Both the position numbers and the translations under genes were made by a program. Positions 8,853 to 18,018 of a DNA stretch of 64,000 bases are shown here, piece after piece (the stretch's first letter is position 1; every line of letters begins with the position of its first letter). Below the pieces are notes generated by a model. The model was given only the letters and a program-made list of their open reading frames with translations. It had not been told where the DNA came from and did no database searches. Origin of the DNA: Pseudomonas sp. NCCP-436 (GTDB taxonomy: Bacteria; Pseudomonadota; Gammaproteobacteria; Pseudomonadales; Pseudomonadaceae); NCBI RefSeq assembly GCF_019656335.1, contig NZ_BPLZ01000012.1, positions 56,937-120,936 of the forward strand. Reading direction: 5' to 3'.

Positions 8853-9953
8853 ATGAAACGTCGCGACATACTCGCCGCAGCGGGCGTAGGCCTTGCCGCA
8901 ACCGCCCTGGCTGGTTGCAAAGAAGATTCGAAAAGCGCCGCCGCGCCTCAAGAGGGCTCGAGCTCGCAAACCTTCACCTGGAAGATGGTTACGTCCTGGC
9001 CGAAGAATTTCCCCGGCGTAGGCGTAGGCGCAGAGCGCTTCGCCAAGCTCGTGGAGGAAATGAGTAACGGTCGCCTGAAAGTCCGCATTTACGCTGCAGG
9101 CGAGCTGGTGCCGGCGCTGGAAGTATTCGATGCAGTTTCCCGTGGCACAGCCGAACTGGGCCACGGCGCACCGTATTACTGGAAGGGCAAGGTACCGGCA
9201 GCGCAGTTTTTCTGCGCCCTGCCGTTCGGCCCCAACGCACTGGAAATGAACGCCTGGCTGCACTACGGCGGCGGCATGCAGCTGTGGGAAGAGGTGTACA
9301 AACCGTTCGGCGTACTGCCGATGGCCTGCGGCAACACCGGTGTACAGACCGCCGGCTGGTTCAACAAGGAAATCACTTCGGTCGACGACTTCAAGGGTCT
9401 GAAGATGCGCACCCCGGGCCTGGGCGGCGAAGTGCTGACCAAGATGGGCGGAACCGTGGTCAACATGCCGGCCGGCGAGATCTTCACCGCGCTGCAGACC
9501 GGCGCCATCGACGCCACCGAATGGATCGGCCCGTACAACGACCTGGCCCTGGGTCTGCACAAGGCATCCAAGTACTACTACACCCCGGGCTGGCAGGAGC
9601 CGAGCGTACAGTTCGAGCTGGACGTCAACCTCAAGGCCTGGGAAACCCTGCCGGCCGACCTGCAAGCCATCGTTCGCAGCGCCGCTCGCGCGATCAATGG
9701 CGACATGCTCGACGACTACAACGCCAAGAACATGGAGGCCATGGAGCAGCTCAAGTCCGAAGGCGTCGATGTCCGTCGCCTGCCTGACGAAGTACTGGCT
9801 CGCCTGAAGGAAGTCGCCACCGAAGTGGTCGAGGCCTCGGCCAATGCCGACCCTGTGGCGAAGAAGGTCTGGGATCACCAGAAGGCCTATCTGCAGCGGC
9901 TGTACGACTACGCCGAAAGCAACGAGAAGGATATCTACAATATCCGCGGCTGA
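8853..9953 (+). CDS. dctP: TRAP transporter substrate-binding protein, Tat-type lipoprotein
   Basis: A 366-residue DctP-family solute receptor. The N-terminus KRRDILAAAGVGLAATALAGC combines a twin-arginine motif with a lipobox (LAGC), so it is probably exported folded by Tat and then lipid-anchored. The body shows the family's core VNMPAGEIFTALQTGAIDATEW near residues 205-230, including the conserved helix that positions the substrate-contacting residues. The sequence most resembles the 2-oxo acid (TakP-like) branch, an inference from general similarity. It is transcribed away from its presumed partners dctQM. A terminator follows 13 bases after the stop. Confidence 0.9.
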   Translation: MKRRDILAAAGVGLAATALAGCKEDSKSAAAPQEGSSSQTFTWKMVTSWPKNFPGVGVGAERFAKLVEEMSNGRLKVRIYAAGELVPALEVFDAVSRGTAELGHGAPYYWKGKVPAAQFFCALPFGPNALEMNAWLHYGGGMQLWEEVYKPFGVLPMACGNTGVQTAGWFNKEITSVDDFKGLKMRTPGLGGEVLTKMGGTVVNMPAGEIFTALQTGAIDATEWIGPYNDLALGLHKASKYYYTPGWQEPSVQFELDVNLKAWETLPADLQAIVRSAARAINGDMLDDYNAKNMEAMEQLKSEGVDVRRLPDEVLARLKEVATEVVEASANADPVAKKVWDHQKAYLQRLYDYAESNEKDIYNIRG

Positions 9954-9966
9954 TCTGTCCGCCATG

Positions 9967-9996
9967 AAAAACGCCGGCCTTGAGGGCCGGCGTTTT
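9967..9996. terminator. Bidirectional terminator between dctP and thioesterase gene
   Basis: The stem AAAACGCCGGCC / GGCCGGCGTTTT around a short TTGAG loop has T-runs on both strands. It lies between convergent genes and can serve both. Confidence 0.88.
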
Positions 9997-10023
9997 CGTA
10001 TTCGGTGTTGCGCTCTTGGAGCA

Positions 10024-10428
10024 TCAGCCCCGACGTGGCGGTAGAGGACGGGTTCGGCCGCTGCCGTCAATGGCGACAAAGACGAATACCGCTTCAGTGA
10101 CCTTGCGCCACTCGTTTGAGAGCGGGTCGTCGCTCCAGACTTCCACCATCATCTGGATGGAGCTGCGTCCTACCTCCAGTGCCTGGGTGTAGAACGACAG
10201 TTGCGCACCCACGGCCACAGGTACGAGGAAGGCCATGCGGTCGATGGCTACGGTGGCCACGCGTCCTGCAGCGATCTTGCTGGCCATGGCCGTACCGGCC
10301 AGATCCATCTGCGCGACCAGCCAGCCACCGTAGATATCTCCGAAACCATTGGTCTCGCGCGGTAGGGCGGTGATCTGCAGGGCAAGGTCGCCCTGGGGAA
10401 TCGGGTCTTCCTGTTCGTAGTCGTTCAT
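10024..10428 (-). CDS. Acyl-CoA thioesterase, YciA-type hotdog fold
   Basis: A 134-residue single hotdog domain protein. The segment ETNGFGDIYGGWLVAQMDLAG near residues 25-45 matches the YciA/acyl-CoA hydrolase group, with the conserved N..GDI.GGW pattern that carries the catalytic Asp. It hydrolyses acyl-CoAs to free acid and CoA in the cytoplasm. The ATG at 10428 gives the family N-terminus; the long open frame upstream of it to 10740 is not coding-like. It stands alone, convergent with dctP. Confidence 0.88.
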   Translation of the reverse strand: MNDYEQEDPIPQGDLALQITALPRETNGFGDIYGGWLVAQMDLAGTAMASKIAAGRVATVAIDRMAFLVPVAVGAQLSFYTQALEVGRSSIQMMVEVWSDDPLSNEWRKVTEAVFVFVAIDGSGRTRPLPPRRG

Positions 10429-10830
10429 CGGCTCAAGACTCGCGGCGCGGTTGCTGTTTTTAGACGCGCACCCTATGGGTAGGTGGGTGCCGTGAGTATA
10501 CCGACTGAACGGTCGCCGGGCGACCATTGCGCAATGGCTCAAAAGTGCCGGCGGGCCTGGTCTTCGGGCAAAACGCAAGGGCCGATGAGGAATATTCGTG
10601 CAGGATGCCCGTTGCTGATTTCCAGGCCAATAAACAAATGGTTGTTTCTTAAGACATTTTTCGTTTGCTACAGGCTGGCATGGGGGATGCAGAGTCTTAG
10701 CTAACGGATCGGTACGTATCGGTCTGGCAATGGGAGACACATGCTGTCGTCTCCGGCCCGGAGTCCTGTCATGTCCATAGGGATATGGGGTCTTCGGCTT
10801 TCATACCGCAGAGTCGCAAGGAGAAACGCC
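10429..10830. other. Gene-free stretch, thioesterase / DUF1328 divergent region
   Basis: About 400 bases between divergent genes. It holds an AT-rich part (10620-10670) and a small dyad GATCGGTACGTATCGGTC (10707-10724). No reading frame with coding character was seen. It must contain the promoters of both neighbours, and a small RNA cannot be excluded. Confidence 0.5.
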
Positions 10831-10995
10831 ATGCTGAGCTGGGCCATTACCTTCCTGATTATTGCCATTGTCGCTGCTGTCCTGGGATTTGGCGGCATTG
10901 CCGGTACCGCCGCCGGGATTGCCAAAATCCTCTTTGTGGTTTTTCTGGTGCTGTTCGTCATCTCGCTGGTCATGGGGCGTCGACCGCGTATTTGA
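10831..10995 (+). CDS. DUF1328 small membrane protein (YtjA-like)
   Basis: A 54-residue, very hydrophobic protein with two transmembrane helices ([20 protein letters not shown] and [19 protein letters not shown]) and a basic GRRPRI tail. This is the DUF1328/YtjA pattern, of unknown function and often linked with envelope or osmotic stress. The ATG at 10831 follows AAGGAG at ideal spacing. The frame is open further upstream to 10741, but those residues lack family similarity. The Ivy gene starts 10 bases after its stop, so the two are probably co-transcribed. Confidence 0.88.
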   Translation: MLSWAITFLIIAIVAAVLGFGGIAGTAAGIAKILFVVFLVLFVISLVMGRRPRI

Positions 10996-11005
10996 GGAGA
11001 AATAG

Positions 11006-11467
11006 ATGCAGCGTCTAAACGTCACTGTCGCCGCCCTTCTGCTGGGCGGTGTGCTGACGGCGCAGGCCGCCGATCATGACGCCGCTTTCCTGCCTGCCGA
11101 ACTGCTGGGCAGCAATGCCGAGTATCGCGAGGCCTGGCAGGAGCTGTTGAGCGATGAGCAGCGATTACCCGACTGGCTGATCAATCTAAGCGGCCCGTCT
11201 ACGTCGATACAGGTGGTGGAAGTCGACAGCGACCGCTATCTGGTCGGTCAGGTATGCGAGGCGCACAACTGCTTTGCGCAGCGCGTTTATGTGGCCTTCG
11301 AATGGCAGGACGACGACGCCTATGCGCTCTATGTTCAGGTGCCGGATGGACTGGCGGAGGATCGGGCGCCCAGCGAGCATGCCAGCCTGCGCTGGCTGGG
11401 TGATCCGAACGAGGAGATTCGGCGGATGCTGCTGGAACAGTTGCGCAGCGACCCGAACTGGTACTAG
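11006..11467 (+). CDS. ivy: Ivy family C-type lysozyme inhibitor
   Basis: A 153-residue periplasmic protein with a signal peptide (cut probably after AQA) and the Ivy signature loop CEAHNC near residues 88-93, the equivalent of the E. coli CKPHDC loop that plugs the lysozyme active site. It protects peptidoglycan from C-type lysozyme and possibly from the cell's own lytic transglycosylases. A GAGGAG ribosome site precedes the ATG. Association with a DUF1328 membrane protein suggests an envelope-stress operon. Confidence 0.88.
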   Translation: MQRLNVTVAALLLGGVLTAQAADHDAAFLPAELLGSNAEYREAWQELLSDEQRLPDWLINLSGPSTSIQVVEVDSDRYLVGQVCEAHNCFAQRVYVAFEWQDDDAYALYVQVPDGLAEDRAPSEHASLRWLGDPNEEIRRMLLEQLRSDPNWY

Positions 11468-11476
11468 CAGTGAAAT

Positions 11477-11504
11477 GCCGGCCGGAACTGCATAGTCCGG
11501 TCGG
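11477..11504 (+). terminator. Hairpin downstream of ivy
   Basis: A 10-bp stem GCCGGCCGGA / TCCGGTCGGC (one G-U pair) begins 9 bases after the ivy stop. There is no clear U-tract, so termination efficiency is uncertain. Confidence 0.5.
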
Positions 11505-11519
11505 CGCGGTTATGGCCGC

Positions 11520-11639
11520 TTACACGTGACCATAATGTTCGTGGTGCATGGTGACCATGTAGGCGTAGTCGAGCGGAGTGCTCCAGCTGAAGATCGGCCG
11601 ATCCACCTCGCGCTGAACCGCGCAGCTGAAGGGCTGCAT
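11520..11639 (-). CDS. Possible small His-rich protein or gene remnant
   Basis: A 39-codon frame reading MQPFSCAVQREVDRPIFSW at its start and ending in YAYMVTMHHEHYGHV. The composition looks more protein-like than the surrounding frames. A stop lies two codons before the Met, and the ribosome site (GATGAAGC) is weak. Upstream lies the hexamer repeat. I do not recognise it; it may be the tail of a decayed gene. Confidence 0.2.
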   Translation of the reverse strand: MQPFSCAVQREVDRPIFSWSTPLDYAYMVTMHHEHYGHV

Positions 11640-11645
11640 GCTTCA

Positions 11646-11699
11646 TCGCAGTCGCAGTCGCAGTCGCAGTCGCAGCCGCAGCCGCAGCCGCAGAGGCAG
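11646..11699. repeat. Hexanucleotide tandem repeat
   Basis: Five TCGCAG units are followed by three CCGCAG units and one AGGCAG, in perfect 6-base register. The copy number is likely to vary by replication slippage. It lies outside any confident gene. Confidence 0.9.
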
Positions 11700-12340
11700 G
11701 GCATGGCGCGTATCCGTCACTCCCATGCCGGAATACCATCAGCATCATTTGTACCCAGGCTGTGCCCAGGCCATTGTCCCTACAGTCGTCCATCGAACAT
11801 GCTGATCTACAATCACTAATCCTGACGCTCAACCGAAGACTCGGGGGCTGGTCTTCAGGCTGAAGGAAATGCCCGACAGCGGGCAGATTCGTTTCAGCTA
11901 GCGTACCGGTCGTGCCGGTTTTCTGGTGCATGCGCGGGGCAAGTAGCTCAACAGCGCAGTCCAGACCTTCCTTCAACAGGGTGATTCTCGACAATCTCTC
12001 AGCGCCACTATCGCTGCTGTCTCCGTTGGCCGAGCCTTGGCCCGGAGCTCGGCGCACGAGACATTAAGGACGCAGATCCGGTGCAGAAGCCGACACCAGC
12101 TGCACAGGAGAGAACGCTACGGTTTCCCTGCCGATGGCTGTAGAATCCGACGCTGTCTCCGTGCTCCGCCGGTTCAGCTGTCAGGTGTCGCACGGGTACG
12201 CGGGCCGGGCACAGGGTGCGCTTATGGCCCCGAAACGAGGCGACTCCCGGGCGGGGCGTCCGACCCGACTCTGCACGCGGCCAGCCTGGGGAGGCACTGG
12301 CAGCGTGACGCACATTCACCGGTAAACAAAAGGCAGATCT

Positions 12341-13549
12341 ATGCAGCGGCTTTATCGCAAACGCATCATCGTCGGCGTGGGGGGTGGTATTGCTGCCTAC
12401 AAGAGTGCCGAACTGGTTCGTCGCCTCAAGGATCTGGGCGCGGAAGTCCGTGTCGTCATGACTCAGGGCGGCCGCGAATTCATCACTCCGCTGACCTTGC
12501 AGGCGCTTTCCGGCCATCCCGTGCACCTCGACCTGCTCGACCCCGCTGCCGAGGCGGCCATGGGGCATATCGAGCTGGCACGTTGGGCCGACCTGGTGCT
12601 GATCGCTCCGGCCACTGCGGATCTGATTGCGCGCCTGGCCCAGGGGCTGGCCAATGATCTGCTGACCACCCTGGTGCTGGCCACCGATGCGCCTGTGGCT
12701 CTGGCTCCGGCGATGAATCAGGCCATGTGGCGCGATCCAGCCACTGCCGACAATCTGCAGCTGCTGCAGCAGCGTGGCATGCGTCTGTTCGGCCCTGCCT
12801 CCGGCAGCCAGGCCTGCGGCGACGTCGGCCTCGGTCGCATGCTTGAAGCCGCCGAACTGGCCCAACTGGCCGCCGACAGCTTCCAGCGCCGGGCACTGGA
12901 TGGTCAGCATGTGCTGATTACCGCCGGTCCGACCCAGGAAAACATCGATCCGGTGCGTTATATCACCAACCACAGCTCCGGCAAGATGGGCTTTGCTTTG
13001 GCCGAGGCGGCGGCCGAAGCCGGTGCGCGCGTCACCCTGGTCTGCGGTCCGGTACATCTGCGTACTCCGGATAGGGTTGAGCGCATCGACGTGGTCAGTG
13101 CTCGCGACATGCTGGCAGCCTGCGAGGCGGCCATGCCCTGTGACATCCTGATCGCCGCTGCGGCGGTGGCCGACTACCGGCCGGAAGTGGTTGCGCCGCA
13201 CAAACTGAAGAAAGACCCTGCCAGTGGTGAGGGTTTTGTCCTGCAAATGGTGCGCAACCCGGATATCCTCGCCACTATCGCTGGCCGCGCGGATCGTCCG
13301 TTCAGTGTCGGCTTTGCCGCCGAGACGGAGAACCTGCTGGAGTACGCTTCGCGCAAGCTGCGTGACAAGAACCTCGACCTCATTGTTGCCAATGACGTGG
13401 CCAACCCGGACATCGGCTTCAACAGTGAGGAAAATGCCATCACCGTGATCGACCGGGGGCTGCAGCAGACCAGCTTTGCCCAGACCAGCAAGGGCAAGAT
13501 CGCCCGCCAACTGATCACCCTTATTGCCGACCGACTGAACAAGAGCTGA
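12341..13549 (+). CDS. coaBC: Bifunctional phosphopantothenoylcysteine decarboxylase / phosphopantothenate-cysteine ligase
   Basis: A 402-residue CoA biosynthesis enzyme. The N-terminal CoaC half (about 1-185) binds FMN and shows GGIAAYKS, the active-site His in MGHIELARW (near residue 76), APAMNQAMW and the catalytic Cys in GSQACGD (near 158). The C-terminal CoaB half begins with [18 protein letters not shown] and contains the HKLKKDP motif that handles the acyl-cytidylate intermediate. It makes 4'-phosphopantetheine from phosphopantothenate in the cytoplasm. dut starts 2 bases after the stop, giving a coaBC-dut-algC-argB operon as in other pseudomonads. Confidence 0.97.
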   Translation: MQRLYRKRIIVGVGGGIAAYKSAELVRRLKDLGAEVRVVMTQGGREFITPLTLQALSGHPVHLDLLDPAAEAAMGHIELARWADLVLIAPATADLIARLAQGLANDLLTTLVLATDAPVALAPAMNQAMWRDPATADNLQLLQQRGMRLFGPASGSQACGDVGLGRMLEAAELAQLAADSFQRRALDGQHVLITAGPTQENIDPVRYITNHSSGKMGFALAEAAAEAGARVTLVCGPVHLRTPDRVERIDVVSARDMLAACEAAMPCDILIAAAAVADYRPEVVAPHKLKKDPASGEGFVLQMVRNPDILATIAGRADRPFSVGFAAETENLLEYASRKLRDKNLDLIVANDVANPDIGFNSEENAITVIDRGLQQTSFAQTSKGKIARQLITLIADRLNKS

Positions 13550-13551
13550 CC

Positions 13552-14007
13552 ATGCACGCCCTGCAAGCCAAGATCCTCGACCCGCGCCTCGGCCGGGACT
13601 TCCCCCTGCCGCAGTACGCCACTCCCGGTTCGGCGGGCCTCGACCTGCGCGCCATGCTCAAGGAGGACTGCGTCCTCGAGCCGGGTCAGACCCTGTTGAT
13701 TCCCACCGGCCTGTCGATCTATATCGGCGACCCCGGCCTGGCCGCGATGATCCTGCCGCGCTCGGGGCTGGGCCACAAGCACGGCATCGTCCTCGGCAAC
13801 CTGGTGGGGCTGATCGACTCGGACTACCAAGGTGAACTGATGGTGTCCTGCTGGAATCGCGGGCAGAGCCCTTTCACCATTGCTGTTGGCGAGCGCATTG
13901 CTCAACTGATACTGGTGCCGGTGGTGCAGGCCCGTTTCGAGCTGGTCGAGCAATTCGATGAAACCCAACGCGGCAGTGGCGGCTTCGGTCACTCCGGCAG
14001 TCACTGA
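13552..14007 (+). CDS. dut: dUTP diphosphatase
   Basis: A 151-residue trimeric dUTPase that hydrolyses dUTP to dUMP and pyrophosphate. All five motifs are present: [40 protein letters not shown] and the C-terminal arm [10 protein letters not shown]. It follows coaBC with a 2-base gap. The downstream algC frame could start inside dut at 13958, but the better algC start lies after the dut stop. Confidence 0.97.
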   Translation: MHALQAKILDPRLGRDFPLPQYATPGSAGLDLRAMLKEDCVLEPGQTLLIPTGLSIYIGDPGLAAMILPRSGLGHKHGIVLGNLVGLIDSDYQGELMVSCWNRGQSPFTIAVGERIAQLILVPVVQARFELVEQFDETQRGSGGFGHSGSH

Positions 14008-14044
14008 CGCTCGCGTCTACTGGATCTCGCCGAGGAGCCTCTGC

Positions 14045-16612
14045 GTGAAACTCTTCAAGCGTAAAGCCAAGGAAGTCGATATCCCCGCAACACCGGCCAA
14101 CGCCGGCAAAACCGGGGATCTCGGGCCGCTGCTGCCCGGTCTGCTCGTCGCTCTGCTCGGTGTCGCTGCTGCCGCCGCTCTGTTGTGGCTGGCTCAGATG
14201 AGTCACCAGCAGGCGCGCCAGGAGGAACTGGCTCAGGCTATTGGTGGCAGCCAGGCTGCTGCGGTGCAGCAGGCCCTGCGGCAGCTGCAGGCCGATGCCC
14301 TGGCCGCTGCGCGCAATCCTGAACTACTGCAGGCACTGCAGCAGGCTGAGAATCCACAGATTGGCAGCGTCGAGCGGCGCCTGCGGTACTGGGACGGAGT
14401 GGTCGACGTACACCTCAATCGCCGTGGCGAGGCGTCGCAGAACCCCAATCGTGCGGCGCCCATGAATTTTGCCGGGCTGGATCTGCTTCGTCGGGTGGAG
14501 GCCGGTCAGCAGCCGCCTGCGGAGGCCTACCGGGTTGGTCAGCGCTGGTTGGTCTACAGTGCCGTGGCGCTGCGTCCGGGGGACAACCTGCCGACGCAGG
14601 GCACGCTCCTGCTGGCGGTGGATCTGCAGCGCTTGCTGGCGGCCTTGCCGCCATTGCCGGCTGATTACGGCCAGCTGCAACTGGTACAGCAGTTTGCCAA
14701 CACTCCTGAGCAAATCCTGCTGCAGCGCGGTCAGGCCGGCGAGGGCAGTCCTCTGGTATTTCCCACCGGCAACCCGCACTGGAAGCTCACCTTCAGTGCC
14801 GGGCCGGGTTTGAGCGGAGCCTTGCCGTCACCACTGCTGCTGGCATTGGCCGCACTGATCGCCCTGGGCGGCGCGCTGATCGGCCTGATGCTGGTGCAGA
14901 GGGCGCAGCAGCGCCGTGTCAGCAATGACGCCCGGCAACTCGGGCAAATGCTTAAAGAACTCGCTGCCGGCAAGCGCGTCAAGCCCTTCAGTCTCAGCGT
15001 TCCGGCTCTCGATGGACTGGCTCAGGCCTTGGCCCGGCTGCCGCAGCGCAGTGCAGCAGAAGGTGACAGCGCCAAGGCAGCGCTGGCGTCATCTGTTGCG
15101 CAACCGTCTGTCCGTCCGGAGGAGCTGGTCAATCCACTGTTTCAGGACACCGATATCCTCGATATCGACATTCTCGATGAAGACCAGGATCTACTGGGAT
15201 TGGAGCAGAGCCCCCCGATGAGCAACACCTCGAGCATCCCGCAACTGCCAGCCGACATTTTCCGCGCCTACGACATCCGTGGTGTGGTGGGCGATACCCT
15301 GGTCCCCGAGTTCGCCTACTGGATCGGCCGTGCGGTCGGCTCGCAGAGTCTGGCTCAGGGGGAGCCGCGGGTCATCGTCGGGCGTGACGGGCGCCTGTCC
15401 GGTCCCGAGCTGCTGCAGCAACTGGTGCAGGGGCTGTTGGATTGCGGCTGTGAAGTCACCGATGTCGGCATGGTGCCGACTCCGGTAGTGTACTTTGCCG
15501 CCAATGTGCTGGAGGGGCGCTCGGCAGTGATGCTTACCGGCAGTCACAACCCGCCGGATTACAATGGCTTCAAGATCGTCATCGCCGGGGACACTCTGGC
15601 CGGCGAGCAGATTCAGGCACTCAAGGCCCGCCTGGACAATAACGATCTAGTCAGCGGCGTTGGCAGTGTGCAGCAGGTTGACGTGCTTGGGCGCTACTTC
15701 AAGGCCATCCGCGACGATATTGCCCTGGCCAAGCCGATGCGCGTAGTGGTCGACTGTGGCAACGGTGCCGCCGGGGTGATCGCCCCACAACTGATCGAGG
15801 CCCTGGGCTGCAGTGTTATCCCGCTGTACTGCGAGGTGGATGGCACCTTCCCCAACCATCATCCGGATCCGGGCAAGCCGGAGAATCTGGTCGATCTGAT
15901 CGAGCGGGTGAGAAGCGAGAACGCCGATCTCGGGCTGGCCTTTGACGGCGACGGCGACCGCGTGGGCGTTGTGACCAATGCCGGCACCATCGTCTATCCG
16001 GATCGTCTGCTGATGCTGTTTGCCAAGGATGTGGTGTCACGCAACCCGGGTGCCGACATCATTTTCGACGTCAAATGCACCCGTCGCCTGACGGCGCTGA
16101 TCAGCGGCTACGGAGGTCGCCCGGTCATGTGGAAGACCGGTCACTCGCTGATCAAGAAGAAGATGAAGGAAACCGGCGCCCTGCTGGCCGGTGAGATGAG
16201 CGGCCATATTTTCTTCAAGGAACGCTGGTATGGTTTCGACGACGGCATCTACAGTGCTGCGCGGCTGCTGGAGATCCTCAGCCTCGATAAGCGCAGTGCC
16301 GAGCATGTGTTCAGCGCCTTCCCCAACGACATCTCCACACCGGAGATCAATATCCAGGTGACGGAGCAGAACAAGTTCAGCCTGATTGAGCGCCTGCAGC
16401 GCGAAGGCCAGTGGGGCGAAGCCTGCATCACCAGCATCGACGGGGTTCGGGTTGACTATCCAAAGGGCTGGGGTTTGATCCGTGCCTCCAACACCACACC
16501 GGTACTGGTACTGCGCTTCGAAGCCGACAATCAGGAGGAACTGGAGCGTATCCAGGGTATCTTCCGCACCCAACTTCTCAAGGTCGCTCCCGACCTGCAA
16601 CTGCCATTCTGA
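14045..16612 (+). CDS. algC: Phosphomannomutase/phosphoglucomutase with membrane-bound N-terminal extension
   Basis: An 855-residue protein in two parts. Residues 1-391 form a membrane module: TM helix near 28-50, a periplasmic region of about 210 residues rich in helices, a second TM near 262-284, and a cytoplasmic linker ending in an acidic stretch (DTDILDIDILDEDQDLL). Residues 392-855 are a full AlgC-type alpha-D-phosphohexomutase with the phosphoserine loop TGSHNPPDYNGFK (Ser about 500), metal loop DGDGDR and sugar loop GEMSGH. It makes Man-1-P and Glc-1-P for alginate, LPS and rhamnolipid. GTG at 14045 is preceded by GAGGAG, 7 bases away. An internal ATG at 15218 would give the classical soluble ~464-residue enzyme; both forms may be made. 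Confidence 0.93.
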   Translation: MKLFKRKAKEVDIPATPANAGKTGDLGPLLPGLLVALLGVAAAAALLWLAQMSHQQARQEELAQAIGGSQAAAVQQALRQLQADALAAARNPELLQALQQAENPQIGSVERRLRYWDGVVDVHLNRRGEASQNPNRAAPMNFAGLDLLRRVEAGQQPPAEAYRVGQRWLVYSAVALRPGDNLPTQGTLLLAVDLQRLLAALPPLPADYGQLQLVQQFANTPEQILLQRGQAGEGSPLVFPTGNPHWKLTFSAGPGLSGALPSPLLLALAALIALGGALIGLMLVQRAQQRRVSNDARQLGQMLKELAAGKRVKPFSLSVPALDGLAQALARLPQRSAAEGDSAKAALASSVAQPSVRPEELVNPLFQDTDILDIDILDEDQDLLGLEQSPPMSNTSSIPQLPADIFRAYDIRGVVGDTLVPEFAYWIGRAVGSQSLAQGEPRVIVGRDGRLSGPELLQQLVQGLLDCGCEVTDVGMVPTPVVYFAANVLEGRSAVMLTGSHNPPDYNGFKIVIAGDTLAGEQIQALKARLDNNDLVSGVGSVQQVDVLGRYFKAIRDDIALAKPMRVVVDCGNGAAGVIAPQLIEALGCSVIPLYCEVDGTFPNHHPDPGKPENLVDLIERVRSENADLGLAFDGDGDRVGVVTNAGTIVYPDRLLMLFAKDVVSRNPGADIIFDVKCTRRLTALISGYGGRPVMWKTGHSLIKKKMKETGALLAGEMSGHIFFKERWYGFDDGIYSAARLLEILSLDKRSAEHVFSAFPNDISTPEINIQVTEQNKFSLIERLQREGQWGEACITSIDGVRVDYPKGWGLIRASNTTPVLVLRFEADNQEELERIQGIFRTQLLKVAPDLQLPF

Positions 16613-17533
<921 letters not shown>

Positions 17534-17542
17534 GCTGCATTT

Positions 17543-17562
17543 GCCGCCTCGAAAGAGGCGGC
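17543..17562 (+). terminator. Hairpin after argB
   Basis: A perfect 8-bp stem GCCGCCTC / GAGGCGGC closed by a stable GAAA tetraloop begins 9 bases after the argB stop. The downstream U-richness is weak (TCTTTCC about 10 bases later). Confidence 0.6.
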
Positions 17563-17727
17563 GCCTGCGGTCTTTCCGCTGTGCTTTTCGCCTGCTACGG
17601 GCCATCGAAAGGCCTGTCCTGTTATTTCTGAAATACCCGCCAGCGCGGCCTCGGCCGCATTCAATCCACCGCAGTGGCCAGACTCGACTAGTCTCAGGAA
17701 ACCGTAGACCTGAACCGGGAGAGCGCC

Positions 17728-17943
17728 ATGACCGACCATCACACCTACAAGAAGCTCGAAATCGTGGGCTCGTCCCGCTCCAGTATCGAGGATGCCATCG
17801 AGAACGCCCTGGCTGAGTGCGCCCGCAGCGTTCGAAATATGGACTGGTTTGAGGTGGTGGATACCCGCGGGCACATCGAAAACGGCCGGGTCGGCCACTA
17901 TCAGGTGACGCTCAAGGTTGGCTTCCGAGTGAGTGACAGCTAG
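17728..17943 (+). CDS. Dodecin family flavin-binding protein
   Basis: A 71-residue small beta protein. SRSSIEDAIENALAECARSV is the dodecin helix, and MDWFEVVDTRGHIENG with the later HYQVTLKVGFRV forms the strand region carrying the conserved Trp and Gln that stack on flavin. Dodecins assemble into hollow dodecamers that store or buffer riboflavin or FMN. GGGAGAG precedes the ATG. It stands alone after argB. Confidence 0.93.
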   Translation: MTDHHTYKKLEIVGSSRSSIEDAIENALAECARSVRNMDWFEVVDTRGHIENGRVGHYQVTLKVGFRVSDS

Positions 17944-18018
17944 CTGGCGCGGACAATAATTCCCCGTATTGGCAGACTTGTGCGAGAGCGATTCTTGACT
18001 GCCGACTGAGACGGGCCG

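Larger units (their letters stand above)
11468..12340. other. 870-base gene-poor region with hexanucleotide repeat
   Basis: Between ivy and coaBC there is no convincing gene. It contains a hairpin after ivy (11477-11504), a 39-codon minus-strand frame (11520-11639), a hexamer repeat (11646-11699), scattered short frames, and a plausible -10 element TAGAAT near 12141 ahead of coaBC. From memory, many pseudomonads have radC divergent from coaBC at this place. No radC-like sequence such as HNHPSG was found. Confidence 0.6.

Noticed and set aside
11464..12057. 197-codon minus-strand frame containing TGTTG and the hexamer repeat
   Set aside because: TGTTG recalls methylglyoxal synthase, but nothing else of that family is present. 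The frame includes the repeat as Ala-Thr units, and a competing plus-strand frame looks as good. Not supported as a gene.
12008..13510. 500-codon open frame on the minus strand opposite coaBC
   Set aside because: Antisense to the well-supported coaBC gene. I checked its upstream part for radC sequence and found none.
13958..14044. algC start at the ATG inside dut
   Set aside because: It would add 29 residues read from the dut 3' end and has no ribosome site. GTG 14045 with GAGGAG is better.
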